From NCBI RefSeq assembly GCF_004349055.1, contig NZ_SMKX01000080.1, positions 1 to 37,607 on the forward strand: a stretch of 37,607 bases of DNA, written 5' to 3'. Source of the stretch: Kribbella antibiotica (GTDB lineage: Bacteria > Actinomycetota > Actinomycetes > Propionibacteriales > Kribbellaceae). Within the stretch, counting starts at the first letter, position 1. Each line of letters begins with the position of its first letter. The notes under the pieces are model-generated. The model did not search any database, was not told the origin of the DNA, and saw only the letters and a program-made list of their open reading frames with translations. Shown piece by piece: positions 23,004-31,674 of the stretch. The position numbers were made by a program, and so were the translations under genes.

Positions 23004-25664
23004 GTGACCGCATCTGCGCCTGTCGCTGTGATCGGCCCGCCGGGCCCCGCTGCCGCTTTCGCGGCCGCACTCGACCACTCCGGTCTCTCCTGGACCCGGT
23101 ACGACGACCTTCCGCTGGACCTCTCGTCGTACGAGGCAGTGATCGTGGTGGCCGGGCGTTATCCGGAGCCCGAGCCGCTGGACGTGACCGGGCTGGCGGA
23201 CTACGTGCGCGCGGGCGGGTCGGCGTACGTGGAGTTTGCCCTCGATGACACCGGGTTCTTGCCGGCGGGGGAGATCCGGACGGCGCATATCGAGCGTATC
23301 TTCACGACCGCGGCGCTGGCCGGGATCGAGCCGCTGCAGATCCTCGACGAGCATTCGTCGCGGGCGCAGGAAGTGGTTGCTCCGAGCAACGCGGTCGAGC
23401 TGTGCAGCTACGGTTCCATCGCCGGGACGCATGAAGCGGTTTTCGGGCCGTCGGAGGTCACCTTCCCGGCGCTCCTCGACATCCCGGTCGGCGATGGCCG
23501 GTTGCTCTACGCAACCACCGCGCTCAGTCACCATGTCAAAGGCCGCTACAAGCCCGTACGGCGTTGGCGTCGCCTCCTGCAGGTGATCATCGGGCAACTG
23601 ACCGGGGTGCAGCTGGCTGAGGATCTCGAGGTGTTCACCGAGCCGCGAGTCTGGGTGGCGACGGGTGAGCCGGTCAAGCTCGTGGTTCGGTCGAACATCA
23701 AGCCGGATGCGGAACTCGACCTGGTGGAGACGAAGCCTGGCCGGTTCGAGTCCGAGCCGCAGTACCTGGCCGACGGGGACCATACCTTCACTGCCGGGAA
23801 TCAGCAGGTCACCGTCGCGGTTGGGTCGCGGGCGGAACGGTATCGGCGGATGGTCGACCGGGCGATCGCCTGGTATGACCGGGCCGGGATGTTCTACGAC
23901 GCGCCCGATGGCTCGAAGGGCGTCGCCGAAGGGTTCTCGAACGAGATCGATGCTGAGGGCAAGCTTCCGTTCCGGCCGGTACCGCGGGGTGACTGCTTCA
24001 CCCAGACTGCCCACGCGTTCCGCATGTACGCCGACCTCGCCGACTTCCCGCGGGGGAAGGTGATCGCCGACAATCTGATGCGGCTGGTCGTCGAGGAGGA
24101 ACAGCTCACCGACCGCAACCAGTTGTTCGGCTCGTTCGAACCGCGAGGTGCGCGGACGGATCTGACCGGCACCAACAACTTGTTTGCCGATGACAACGGC
24201 TGGATCTCGTTGTTTGCCTTGATGTCGGGTCATGTCGCACCCGGTCTGCGTGGCGTCGAGGCGCTGATCCGGACAGCGAGCGACGAGCTCGGACTGCAGG
24301 TCGATCCGTGGCGGACGCCGTCCACTCTGCTGGTCAAGGGTTGGGACGGGATCGCGCAGGCGCCGATCGAGGACGGGCTGGACCTCACCTCGCATTGGCA
24401 GAGCTCGGCGCAAAGCGCGTATCTCTACGCCTACGGGTTGACCGGTGATCAGCGCTATCTCGACACTGCCACTCGTGGGCTCGATCACATGGCGAGTCGT
24501 CATCCGCGGGCCCGGTTGGAGACGAGCCGGACGTGCGAGGCCGGGCGGTTCCTGCTGCCGCTGGTTGGCGCGTATCAGTACACGAAGAAGCCGTTGTATC
24601 TGGAGACGATGCGCTCGCTGGCTGCGTACCTGCAGAGTCGCCAGGGGCCGGACGGCGGGTTCGCCGAATGGGACGGGAAGTGCCCGCCGAGCAACGAGGC
24701 ATATGGGGTCGACGAGGCATCGATCTTCACCGTGAACGGCGACAGCGTCACGGATCAGCTGTACGGAACGCCGTTCGCGGCCTGGGCGCTGCCGCTGGCG
24801 TATCGGGTGACCGGCGAGCCGGTGTTCGGGGAGTTGGCGGAAGGCGTGCTCGACTACCTGAGCCGGATCCAAATCGACGACCCGGACGACGAGCAGCTGC
24901 ACGGGACCTGGCAGCGCGCCTTCGACTTCGAGTCCTGGGAGTACTTCGGCTCGAACGCCGACCTCGGCTGGGGCCCGTACTGCGTGGAGACCGGCTGGTC
25001 GGTCGCCCCCTCGATCGTCGGCGCCATGCTCTACCTGACCGGGGACACCTTCTTCCCTGAACCTGACCCCGGTGCCGGTCTGTCCAGTCTGTCGGCGTCA
25101 ATTCGGGCGGAATTCGACGCGATCCAGGCTGGACAACCGGCACCGGCCACCTTCGCCCGGCGCCCCGATGGTCGGGTCGTGCGGACACAGAACGGCGTAC
25201 AGGCTGTGCTTGGTGAGCTGGTTGCAGCCGGTGAGCCGGTGTGGGCGCGCAACGAGCCTGTGGGCGCCTACGAGATCTACGTTCGCGGCGCCGACGGGCA
25301 TCTGCACCACACCTACCTCGACGACCGCGTCGGCCAAGGTCGCTGGCAGCAGATCGGCGACCTGGTCCTGGCCGACGAGCCGGTCGTCGCCTTCAACCTC
25401 GGCGCCAACGCCATCGAGGTCTACGCGCTCGGCGAGGACCACCACATCCACCACTGCTCGATGATCGACGTCCGCGGCGGCCACACTCCCTGGGAACAGG
25501 TCGGCACCCTGCAGTTCACCGGCTCACCAGCAGTCCTGTACGACGAGCAGCTGGGCTCCGTGCGCCTGGTTGCCAACGACGCCGCCGGCCAGGACCGCCG
25601 TACCCGCAAGGTCAATCGCTGGCACCTTCCCTGGCAGGACTACTCCCACTGGATCACCGCATGA
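23004..25664 (+). CDS. large multidomain glycosidase-like protein with lectin-like C-terminus
   Basis: About 886 residues with no signal peptide, so cytoplasmic. Residues 1-200 look like an amidotransferase/ThuA-like alpha/beta fold (VAVIGPPG, then YEAVIVVAGRYP and LADYVRAGGSAYVEF). Residues about 270-690 are helical with repeated hairpins (AIAWYDRAGMFYDAPDGSKG, LFADDNGWISLFALMSG, LPLVGAYQYTKKPLYLETM, GPYCVETGWSVAPSIVG), like alpha/alpha-barrel glycosidases. Residues about 710-886 repeat W/Q-strand units (YEIYVRGADGHLHHTYLD, IEVYALGEDHHIHHCSM) as in PLL/sialidase-like propellers or lectins. GTG 23004 with GGGGAG 9 bases upstream is preferred over 22965. It overlaps the kinase start (ATGA). 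Family not recognised as a whole. Confidence 0.7.
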   Translation: MTASAPVAVIGPPGPAAAFAAALDHSGLSWTRYDDLPLDLSSYEAVIVVAGRYPEPEPLDVTGLADYVRAGGSAYVEFALDDTGFLPAGEIRTAHIERIFTTAALAGIEPLQILDEHSSRAQEVVAPSNAVELCSYGSIAGTHEAVFGPSEVTFPALLDIPVGDGRLLYATTALSHHVKGRYKPVRRWRRLLQVIIGQLTGVQLAEDLEVFTEPRVWVATGEPVKLVVRSNIKPDAELDLVETKPGRFESEPQYLADGDHTFTAGNQQVTVAVGSRAERYRRMVDRAIAWYDRAGMFYDAPDGSKGVAEGFSNEIDAEGKLPFRPVPRGDCFTQTAHAFRMYADLADFPRGKVIADNLMRLVVEEEQLTDRNQLFGSFEPRGARTDLTGTNNLFADDNGWISLFALMSGHVAPGLRGVEALIRTASDELGLQVDPWRTPSTLLVKGWDGIAQAPIEDGLDLTSHWQSSAQSAYLYAYGLTGDQRYLDTATRGLDHMASRHPRARLETSRTCEAGRFLLPLVGAYQYTKKPLYLETMRSLAAYLQSRQGPDGGFAEWDGKCPPSNEAYGVDEASIFTVNGDSVTDQLYGTPFAAWALPLAYRVTGEPVFGELAEGVLDYLSRIQIDDPDDEQLHGTWQRAFDFESWEYFGSNADLGWGPYCVETGWSVAPSIVGAMLYLTGDTFFPEPDPGAGLSSLSASIRAEFDAIQAGQPAPATFARRPDGRVVRTQNGVQAVLGELVAAGEPVWARNEPVGAYEIYVRGADGHLHHTYLDDRVGQGRWQQIGDLVLADEPVVAFNLGANAIEVYALGEDHHIHHCSMIDVRGGHTPWEQVGTLQFTGSPAVLYDEQLGSVRLVANDAAGQDRRTRKVNRWHLPWQDYSHWITA

Positions 25665-26554
25665 AGGTCAACCTCGCTGTGGACGGCGGCCAGTCCGCCC
25701 TCCGCCTCCGCGTCCTCCCCACCGGCCGCACCGGCAGCGGGCCCGGCTACACCCACGGCGCAGCCGCGAACGAGCGGATGCTGGATGCGATCCGCGAGGC
25801 CGCGGCCGACGCAGGACTGGTGGAACCAGTTGGCGTGGTCGCGCTCGGGCTGACCGGCTTTCCGCCGGAACCGGGGGCGGCTGCGGCGTTTGCTGGGAGG
25901 GTGCTCGACCTGCTGGCTGCGGATGAGGTTCGAGTGACGCAGGACATGGTGACTGCGCATGCGGGGGCCCTGGCCGACGGGTACGGCGTGGTGGTGGCTG
26001 CGGGGACTGGGCTGGTGTGTCTGGCGGTCGATCGGGACGGGAGTTGGCACAAGCTCGACGGGCATGGGTATCTGTTCGGCGACGCGGGGAGTGCGTTCGC
26101 GATCGGGCGCGCCGGGCTGGTCGCCGTGCAGAAGGCTCGGGATGGCCGAGGGGCGGTCACCAAGCTCGCCGATACTGCGCTGGATCCGGTGACGTTCTAC
26201 CGCTCACCAACGCTGGTTGACGATGTCGCGCGGTTCGCCCCGTCGGTACTGCGCTGTGCAGCGGAAGGTGATGTGGTTGCCGAGGGCATCTTGTCGCGAG
26301 CGGCCGCGGATATCGCCGAGACGATTGACGCAGCCGTGGCGAAACTGGCGGGCGACGGACCAGTACCGGTGGCGTGTGTTGGTGGGTTGTTCGCGGGTGC
26401 TGGTGATCAACTGCTCGACCCCGTCCGCCAGAAACTGTCCACCCGTGCCCAACTGACCGAAGCGGCCGGATCGTCGCTGGATGGCGCGGAGCGGCTGGCA
26501 ACGAGCGCGCCAGGACCCTACGCCGATCTGACGGTCATTCAAAGGAAACTATGA
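25661..26554 (+). CDS. BadF/BadG-type sugar kinase (NAGK-like)
   Basis: 297 residues of the ASKHA kinase fold. The N-terminal phosphate loop is LAVDGGQSALRLRV (usual DGGGTKT), adenosine contacts are GVVVAAGTGLV, and GYLFGDAGSAFAIGRAGL is the conserved G-D/E-x-G-S segment of BadF/BadG and N-acetylglucosamine kinases. It would phosphorylate a hexosamine, most simply ManNAc or GlcNAc, with ATP. The start is an ATGA overlap with the preceding gene and the end is an ATGA overlap with nanE, so the three are translationally coupled. The next gene, an epimerase of ManNAc-6-P, favours ManNAc as substrate. That is inference. Confidence 0.82.
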   Translation: MKVNLAVDGGQSALRLRVLPTGRTGSGPGYTHGAAANERMLDAIREAAADAGLVEPVGVVALGLTGFPPEPGAAAAFAGRVLDLLAADEVRVTQDMVTAHAGALADGYGVVVAAGTGLVCLAVDRDGSWHKLDGHGYLFGDAGSAFAIGRAGLVAVQKARDGRGAVTKLADTALDPVTFYRSPTLVDDVARFAPSVLRCAAEGDVVAEGILSRAAADIAETIDAAVAKLAGDGPVPVACVGGLFAGAGDQLLDPVRQKLSTRAQLTEAAGSSLDGAERLATSAPGPYADLTVIQRKL

Positions 26555-27219
26555 GAACCCTTGCCCCGGGCACCTTGGTGGTGTCCTGCCAGTCCGCCCC
26601 CGGCAACCCGTTGCACGCCCCGGAATCGATGGCTCTGATGGCCCGTGCCGCCGAAGCCGGCGGCGCCGGAGCGATCCGCGCGAACGGCGCGAGAGACATC
26701 GCCGCGATCCGCGAAGTCACCGATCTCCCGATCATCGGGATCCAGAAACTCGGCGACCCCAGCGGCGTCTTCATCACCCCAACCTTTGAGTCGGCCATCG
26801 ACATCGTGCACGCCGGCGCCGATCTGATCGCCCTCGACGGAACGCGGCGACCACGCCCGGACGGACAGCGGCTGGATCAGCAAATCGCCCGCATCCACGC
26901 AGAACTCGGCGTACCGGTCCTTGCTGATGTCGACACTCTCGCGGCCGGTATCGCTGCTCGAGACGCGGGCGCCGACCTGGTCGCATCGACGCTCTCCGGC
27001 TATACCAATGGGCATACTCCGAGCGGACCAGACATCGAGCTGGTCCGTCGGCTCGTGGCCGAGCTGGACTGCCCGGTCGTTGCCGAAGGCAGGGTTCGTA
27101 CGCCGGACGACGTCCGTGCAGTCTGCGATGCAGGCGCGTACGCCGTCGTGGTCGGTTACGCGATCACCAATCCGATGGACATCACCGCCCGCTTGGTGAG
27201 CGCGATCCCCGTCGCATAA
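26551..27219 (+). CDS. nanE: N-acetylmannosamine-6-phosphate 2-epimerase
   Basis: 222 residues, the usual NanE length. The TIM-barrel enzyme converts ManNAc-6-P to GlcNAc-6-P. Lys66 in IIGIQK matches the catalytic lysine, Arg43 lies in AIRANG, ALDGTRRPRP at 94-103 is the family signature, STLSGYT at 146-151 and VAEGRV with Glu178 supply the second acid/base. It normally acts in sialic acid breakdown after NanA and NanK, but no lyase is nearby, so the pathway may enter at ManNAc. It starts in an ATGA overlap with the kinase and is followed by 112 bases carrying a DasR-like site before ngcE. Confidence 0.92.
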   Translation: MRTLAPGTLVVSCQSAPGNPLHAPESMALMARAAEAGGAGAIRANGARDIAAIREVTDLPIIGIQKLGDPSGVFITPTFESAIDIVHAGADLIALDGTRRPRPDGQRLDQQIARIHAELGVPVLADVDTLAAGIAARDAGADLVASTLSGYTNGHTPSGPDIELVRRLVAELDCPVVAEGRVRTPDDVRAVCDAGAYAVVVGYAITNPMDITARLVSAIPVA

Positions 27220-27227
27220 CTCATCAG

Positions 27228-27243
27228 AGTGGTCTACTCCATC
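27228..27243. promoter_or_regulatory. DasR/GntR-like operator upstream of ngcE
   Basis: AGTGGTCTACTCCATC matches the DasR consensus AGTGGTCTAGACCACT at 12 of 16 positions, including the first nine. It lies 89 bases upstream of the ngcE start and repeats the half-sites seen at 22918-22960. DasR controls GlcNAc uptake genes in streptomycetes and is released by phosphorylated amino sugars. Confidence 0.55.
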
Positions 27244-27331
27244 TTGTCGATCCAGATCGAATCCTCTTCCGTAGCGCGGCCGTGCGGGCGTATCCATGTC
27301 CCAACCGACATCCCTGGAGAGGACGCGTCAC

Positions 27332-28711
27332 ATGAGCACAGACGGCAAGGTCGATCGCCGTACCCTTCTCCGAGTCGCGCTCGCGGCGCCGGCTGTGGGT
27401 GCGCTGGCGTCCTGTGCGAAGCCGGTCGTGGAGAAGTCGGCCCCGGCGCCGACCCTCGGGGCGAAGGTCGACGGCAGCAAGCCGCTGGAGTTCTTCAACT
27501 TCGACGGCGGGTATGGCAAGAAGTGGACCGAGATGCCGCTCGACCTGTACCGCAAGGAGTTTCCGCAGGCCGCCGTGAAGCTGACCAGCGGCCAGGAGCT
27601 CAAGCAGCAGTTGCAGCCGCGCTTCATCCAGGGGACACCGCCCGACCTGATCGAGAACGTCGGCCTCGACGGTGCCTCGCTGGTGGCGAAGAAGCAGCTC
27701 TACGATCTCGGTCCGCTGCTCGAGATGGAGTCCTTCGACCAGCCGGGCGTCAAGGTGAAGGACACGCTGCTGCCCGGCGTCGCCGAGGCCGGCCGGTACG
27801 ACGGGGTCAAGTACGAGATGCCGTACGTGTTCGGCGTCGGCGGGATCTGGTACAGCCAGCCGCTGCTGGACAAGCACGGCTGGACCTACCCGAAGCACTG
27901 GGACGAGATGATCGCGCTCTGCGCCGAGATCAAGAAGGCCGGGCTCGCGCCGTGGACGTACCAGGGGAAGTTCCCCGGCTACCTGGCCAACCCGTTGCTG
28001 ATGACGGCGTACAAGGCGGCCGGTCCGGAGCTGAAGAAGAAGATCGACAACCTGGAACCGAACGCGTGGCGCGATCCCGCGATCATCCAGGCCGCTGAGG
28101 GCTACCAAGAGCTGGCGAGCAAGGGCTACCTGCTCGAAGGAACGCAGGCGCTGTCGCACACGCAGTCGCAGACCTACTGGGCCCAGGGCAAGGCCGTCTT
28201 CATTCCGTGTGGTGGCTGGCTGGAGAACGAACTCGGCACCATCGCCCCGAAGGACTTCGGGATGACAATGGCGCCCGTACCAGGGTGGTCGAAGGACGAC
28301 AAAGCGCCGTACGAGACTGTGACCGGCGGCCCCGGTGGCGCGCTGATCGTGCCGGCTCAGGCCAAGAATCCGCTGGGTGGCCTGGAGCTGCTGCGGATCA
28401 TGCTGTCGAAGCAGTGCATGCAGAACTTCGCCAAGCTGACCAACTCGCCGGTTGTCGTGAAGGGTGGCACCGACGGCGTACCGATGTCGTCCGCGGCCGC
28501 GTCGATGCAGAAGGCCGTCAACGAGGCCGGGACGAACATGTTCAGCGACTGGCAGTTCCGGCTCTGGTACCAGAAACTGCTGACCAACTTCGAGAGCTCG
28601 GTGGGCGTGCTGATGAGCGGCGACCAGACGCCCGACGAGTGGAGCAAGCAGATGCAGAAGTACGCCGACGAGACCGCGAAGGATCCGTCGATCAAGAAGT
28701 ACCACGTCTGA
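27332..28711 (+). CDS. ngcE: NgcE-type amino-sugar ABC substrate-binding lipoprotein
   Basis: 459 residues. It closely follows the NgcE pattern as I recall it: QPRFIQGTPPDLIEN, GIWYSQPLLDKHGWTYPKHW, APWTYQGKFPGYL, LEPNAWRD and VFIPCGGWLENEL. NgcE binds GlcNAc and chitobiose for the NgcEFG importer. The N-terminus has Arg9-Arg10 in DRRTLLR and a lipobox LASC (Cys28), so it is a Tat-exported lipoprotein. ATG 27332 is set by GGAGAGG at 27316-27322. It is followed directly by two permeases. As usual, no ATPase gene is present; such systems share MsiK encoded elsewhere. The exact ligand may differ from GlcNAc. Confidence 0.85.
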   Translation: MSTDGKVDRRTLLRVALAAPAVGALASCAKPVVEKSAPAPTLGAKVDGSKPLEFFNFDGGYGKKWTEMPLDLYRKEFPQAAVKLTSGQELKQQLQPRFIQGTPPDLIENVGLDGASLVAKKQLYDLGPLLEMESFDQPGVKVKDTLLPGVAEAGRYDGVKYEMPYVFGVGGIWYSQPLLDKHGWTYPKHWDEMIALCAEIKKAGLAPWTYQGKFPGYLANPLLMTAYKAAGPELKKKIDNLEPNAWRDPAIIQAAEGYQELASKGYLLEGTQALSHTQSQTYWAQGKAVFIPCGGWLENELGTIAPKDFGMTMAPVPGWSKDDKAPYETVTGGPGGALIVPAQAKNPLGGLELLRIMLSKQCMQNFAKLTNSPVVVKGGTDGVPMSSAAASMQKAVNEAGTNMFSDWQFRLWYQKLLTNFESSVGVLMSGDQTPDEWSKQMQKYADETAKDPSIKKYHV

Positions 28712-28712
28712 G

Positions 28713-29603
28713 ATGCACCACGGCAAGTACCGCTTCGTCATCGGCCTGCTGCTGATTCCGCTCGGCCTCTATGCGGTGTTCGTGGTTTCGCCTTACCTGC
28801 AAGCCTTTCCGATCGCATTCACGGATTGGGAAGGCTTGTCGGCGAGCTATCGCTACATCGGCTTCGACAACTTCGTCACGCTGTTCCACGATCCGGTGTT
28901 CTGGGTGGCGTTGCGGCACAACCTGTTCCTGCTGGTCAGTCTGCCGACGGTGATCGTCACGCTGTCGCTGTTCTTCTCCGCGATCCTCAACTACCGCGGC
29001 GGCATTCCCGGCGCGAAGTTCTACAAGGTTGTCTACTTCTTCCCGAGCGTGCTGTCGATCGCAGTGGTCGGCGTGCTGTGGCAGTTCATCTTCGAACCGC
29101 GCAGCGGCCTGCTGAACGGCTTCCTCCGCGCGATCGGGCTCGGCGATCTGGCCAACCTCTGGCTCGGCGGCCGTGACACCGCGCTCGCCTCGATCATGGC
29201 CGTCGTGGTCTGGGGCGGGGTCGGCTTCTACGTCGTCCTGTTCACTGCCGCGATGGCCGCGATCCCGAAGGAGCTGTACGAGGCCGCGCTGCTGGACGGC
29301 GCCAGTCCGCTCCAGTCATTCTTCCGGATCACGCTGCCGCTGATCTGGAACACCGTCCAGGTCGCGATCGCGTTCCTGGTGATTGGGGCCCTGGACCAGT
29401 TCGCGCTGATCAAGGTGCTGTCGGTCGGTCCGGGCGGTCCGGGCGACGCCACGCAGGTGATCTCGCTGTACATGTACACGAACGCGTTCTCGTACGGGAA
29501 GTTCGGCTACGCGTCGGCGATCGGCGTGACGCTGTTCGCACTGAACATGATCCTGACCCTGCTCACGTTCCGGCTCACCCGCCGCGAGCGAGTCGTCTAC
29601 TAA
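28713..29603 (+). CDS. ngcF: amino-sugar ABC transporter permease (NgcF-like)
   Basis: 296 residues, six transmembrane helices beginning FVIGLLLIPLGLYAVFVVSPYL. The EAA loop EAALLDGASPLQSFFRITLPLIW, which contacts the shared ATPase, is at about 189-211. The first CUT1-type permease of the pair. It starts one base after the ngcE stop, so it is in one operon. No ribosome site is strong, which fits coupling to ngcE. Confidence 0.88.
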   Translation: MHHGKYRFVIGLLLIPLGLYAVFVVSPYLQAFPIAFTDWEGLSASYRYIGFDNFVTLFHDPVFWVALRHNLFLLVSLPTVIVTLSLFFSAILNYRGGIPGAKFYKVVYFFPSVLSIAVVGVLWQFIFEPRSGLLNGFLRAIGLGDLANLWLGGRDTALASIMAVVVWGGVGFYVVLFTAAMAAIPKELYEAALLDGASPLQSFFRITLPLIWNTVQVAIAFLVIGALDQFALIKVLSVGPGGPGDATQVISLYMYTNAFSYGKFGYASAIGVTLFALNMILTLLTFRLTRRERVVY

Positions 29604-29614
29604 GGGGTGTCTCG

Positions 29615-30433
29615 ATGACTCGGCGTGTTGCTGGCCAGGGGTTTGCCTTCGTCTGGGCCGCGATGGTGCTGTTCCCTCTGTTGTGGTCGGTACTGAGCTC
29701 GTTCAAGTCCGACGCAGACATCTTTCGCAGCCCGTGGAGTCTGCCGTCGGTCTGGCACTGGGACAACTTCTCCCGCGCCTGGAACGAGTCACACATCGGC
29801 CGGTACTTCTTCAACAGCGTGATCGTCGTGACCGGCGGCGTCCTGCTCTGCCTGCTGCTCTCGGCCGCCGTCGCGTACGTGCTGGCCCAGTTCGAGTTCC
29901 CCGGCAGCAAGGCCCTGTACTACGTCTTTGTCGGCGGCATGGTGTTCCCAGGTTTCCTCGCGCTGGTGCCGCTGTTCTTCGTGGTGCAGAACCTCGGTCT
30001 GATGAACAGCTATCTCGGACTGATCCTGGTCTACGCCACCGGCGGGATGTCGTTCTCGGTGTTCTTCCTGACCGCGTTCTTCAAGACCCAGTCCAAGGAC
30101 CTCGCCGAGGCCGCGCTCGTCGACGGCTGCTCACATTGGGGCGTGCTGTTCCGCATCATGCTGCCGCTGGCCCGGCCGGGCCTCGTGAGCATCGGCATCT
30201 TCCAGTTCCTCGGTATGTGGAACGAATACCTGCTGCCGCTGGTCCTGAACACCGACGAGAACCGCTACCTGGTCACCCAGGGGCTGGCGAATATTGCTGT
30301 GACGCAGGGGTACCACAGTGACTTCTCCGGACTGTTCGCCGGACTGACGATCTCGATCATTCCGGTGCTCGCGGTCTACCTTGCTTTTCATCGGCAGATC
30401 AGTGCCGGTATGACCGCAGGAGCCCTCAAGTGA
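29615..30433 (+). CDS. ngcG: amino-sugar ABC transporter permease (NgcG-like)
   Basis: 272 residues, about six transmembrane helices starting FAFVWAAMVLFPLLWSVLSSF. The EAA loop EAALVDGCSHWGVLFRIMLPLARPG is conserved and SIGIFQFLGMWNEYLLPLVL is typical of CUT1 second permeases. It begins 11 bases after ngcF and overlaps the next gene by GTGA at 30430-30433, tying that ceramidase-like protein to the transporter operon. Confidence 0.88.
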   Translation: MTRRVAGQGFAFVWAAMVLFPLLWSVLSSFKSDADIFRSPWSLPSVWHWDNFSRAWNESHIGRYFFNSVIVVTGGVLLCLLLSAAVAYVLAQFEFPGSKALYYVFVGGMVFPGFLALVPLFFVVQNLGLMNSYLGLILVYATGGMSFSVFFLTAFFKTQSKDLAEAALVDGCSHWGVLFRIMLPLARPGLVSIGIFQFLGMWNEYLLPLVLNTDENRYLVTQGLANIAVTQGYHSDFSGLFAGLTISIIPVLAVYLAFHRQISAGMTAGALK

Positions 30434-31674
30434 CACACCTTTTACTAGCAGCGACATCGTTGGACGTCACACCCCCACCAGGCCACCGCCTGGACGGGTA
30501 CGCAGCCCGGACCGCCACCGCGGCCGGTACCGCTGACCCACTCCGCGCCACCCTCATCTGGCTCAGTACGGCGAACGATCCCGGCGTGCTGTGGTTGACC
30601 CTGGACGCGATCGCGGTTGGCGCAGAGTTGACCGCCGAACTGTCCGCCGCCGCCGGCCGGGCCGCTGGTATCCCAGCAGCGCATGTGGTCGTCTCGGCGT
30701 CGCACACGCACTCTGGTCCGAGCGGGTGGACCGGCCAGATCCACCCGGTCATTCCGGCTGAGCGTGAGGCGGACCTGTACGAACCACTCATCTCGGCGGT
30801 GGCGAACGCCGTACTGGATCGGGAGGCGGTGGTGGCGTCGTGGCGTTCGGTTGAGGTGACCGGGGTCGGGACCAACCGGCATCGGGCGGACGGTCCGCAC
30901 GACAACACGGCCGGTGTGCTGGCACTGCACTCACCGGCTGGCTCACTGCGGGCGGTGCTGCTCGACTTCGCTTGCCACCCGACGACGTACGGGCCGGAGA
31001 ACTTGCTGTACTCGGCTGACTGGCCGGGTGCGGCCCGAGCGGCGCTTGGGCCGGCGGTGGTCGGCTATCTGCAGGGTGCGGCCGGTGACGTCAGCCCTCG
31101 CTTCACCCGGCAGGGACGTGGTGCCGCAGAGATCACCAGGCTGGGGGAGCTGCTCGCATCCCGAGTCCGCGAAGCACTAGCCGGGCCAGGGCTCGAACTG
31201 CCCCAGGTTGCGCCGACCATCCGTCGTACGACGGTTCGGCTGCCGGTGCGATCCCTACCTGCCACAGAGGACGCCGCAGCGATCGTGAGGGCCTCGGAGC
31301 GGGCCATTCACGGTGGAGTGGAGGATCCGTCGGCCAGGATCGCGCAGACCCGCCTGGACGGCGCTCGGGGTCAGGCGCGGATGGCTGCGGTGGAACTGCC
31401 CGTCGAACTCGAGCTGCCGGTCAGCGTGGTCACCTTGGGCGACGTCTGCTGGGTGAACCTGCCGGTCGAGCTGTTCGCTCTGCACGGCGCGGTCCTGCAG
31501 GAGCGGAGCAGCTATCCGATCACCCGAGTGGTCGGCTACACCGACGGCTACTTCGGGTACGTCGTCGATCCGGCAGCGGCCGAAGCAGGTGTGTACGAGG
31601 CACTCATCACCTACTTCGACCAGCCGACGACCGATCAGCTACTGACCGAGACTGCAACCTTCGTTAACTCTTAG
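30430..31674 (+). CDS. neutral-ceramidase-like amidase domain protein
   Basis: 414 residues, matching the N-terminal catalytic domain of neutral/alkaline ceramidases but far shorter than the roughly 650-residue enzymes, with no signal peptide. Likely zinc ligands are His92 and His94 in VVSASHTHSGP and His183 in FACHPTTYG, followed by SADWPGAARAAL and YLQGAAGDVSPR. Ceramidases cut an amide bond to a fatty acid. Cytoplasmic location and the GTGA overlap with an amino-sugar permease suggest instead an N-acyl (perhaps N-acetyl) sugar amide as substrate; this is inference. Its stop overlaps the convergent YhgE gene by TTAG (31671-31674). Confidence 0.75.
   Translation: MTHLLLAATSLDVTPPPGHRLDGYAARTATAAGTADPLRATLIWLSTANDPGVLWLTLDAIAVGAELTAELSAAAGRAAGIPAAHVVVSASHTHSGPSGWTGQIHPVIPAEREADLYEPLISAVANAVLDREAVVASWRSVEVTGVGTNRHRADGPHDNTAGVLALHSPAGSLRAVLLDFACHPTTYGPENLLYSADWPGAARAALGPAVVGYLQGAAGDVSPRFTRQGRGAAEITRLGELLASRVREALAGPGLELPQVAPTIRRTTVRLPVRSLPATEDAAAIVRASERAIHGGVEDPSARIAQTRLDGARGQARMAAVELPVELELPVSVVTLGDVCWVNLPVELFALHGAVLQERSSYPITRVVGYTDGYFGYVVDPAAAEAGVYEALITYFDQPTTDQLLTETATFVNS

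Noticed and set aside
22956..24902. 648-codon open frame on the minus strand
   Set aside because: It lies opposite the multidomain gene, is rich in Arg/Pro/His without domain sense, and is the usual antisense open frame of high-GC coding DNA.
26551..27219. Reading nanE as proof of a sialic acid pathway
   Set aside because: No sialic acid lyase, sialidase or sialic acid transporter is present; the importer resembles NgcEFG, so ManNAc/GlcNAc entry fits better.
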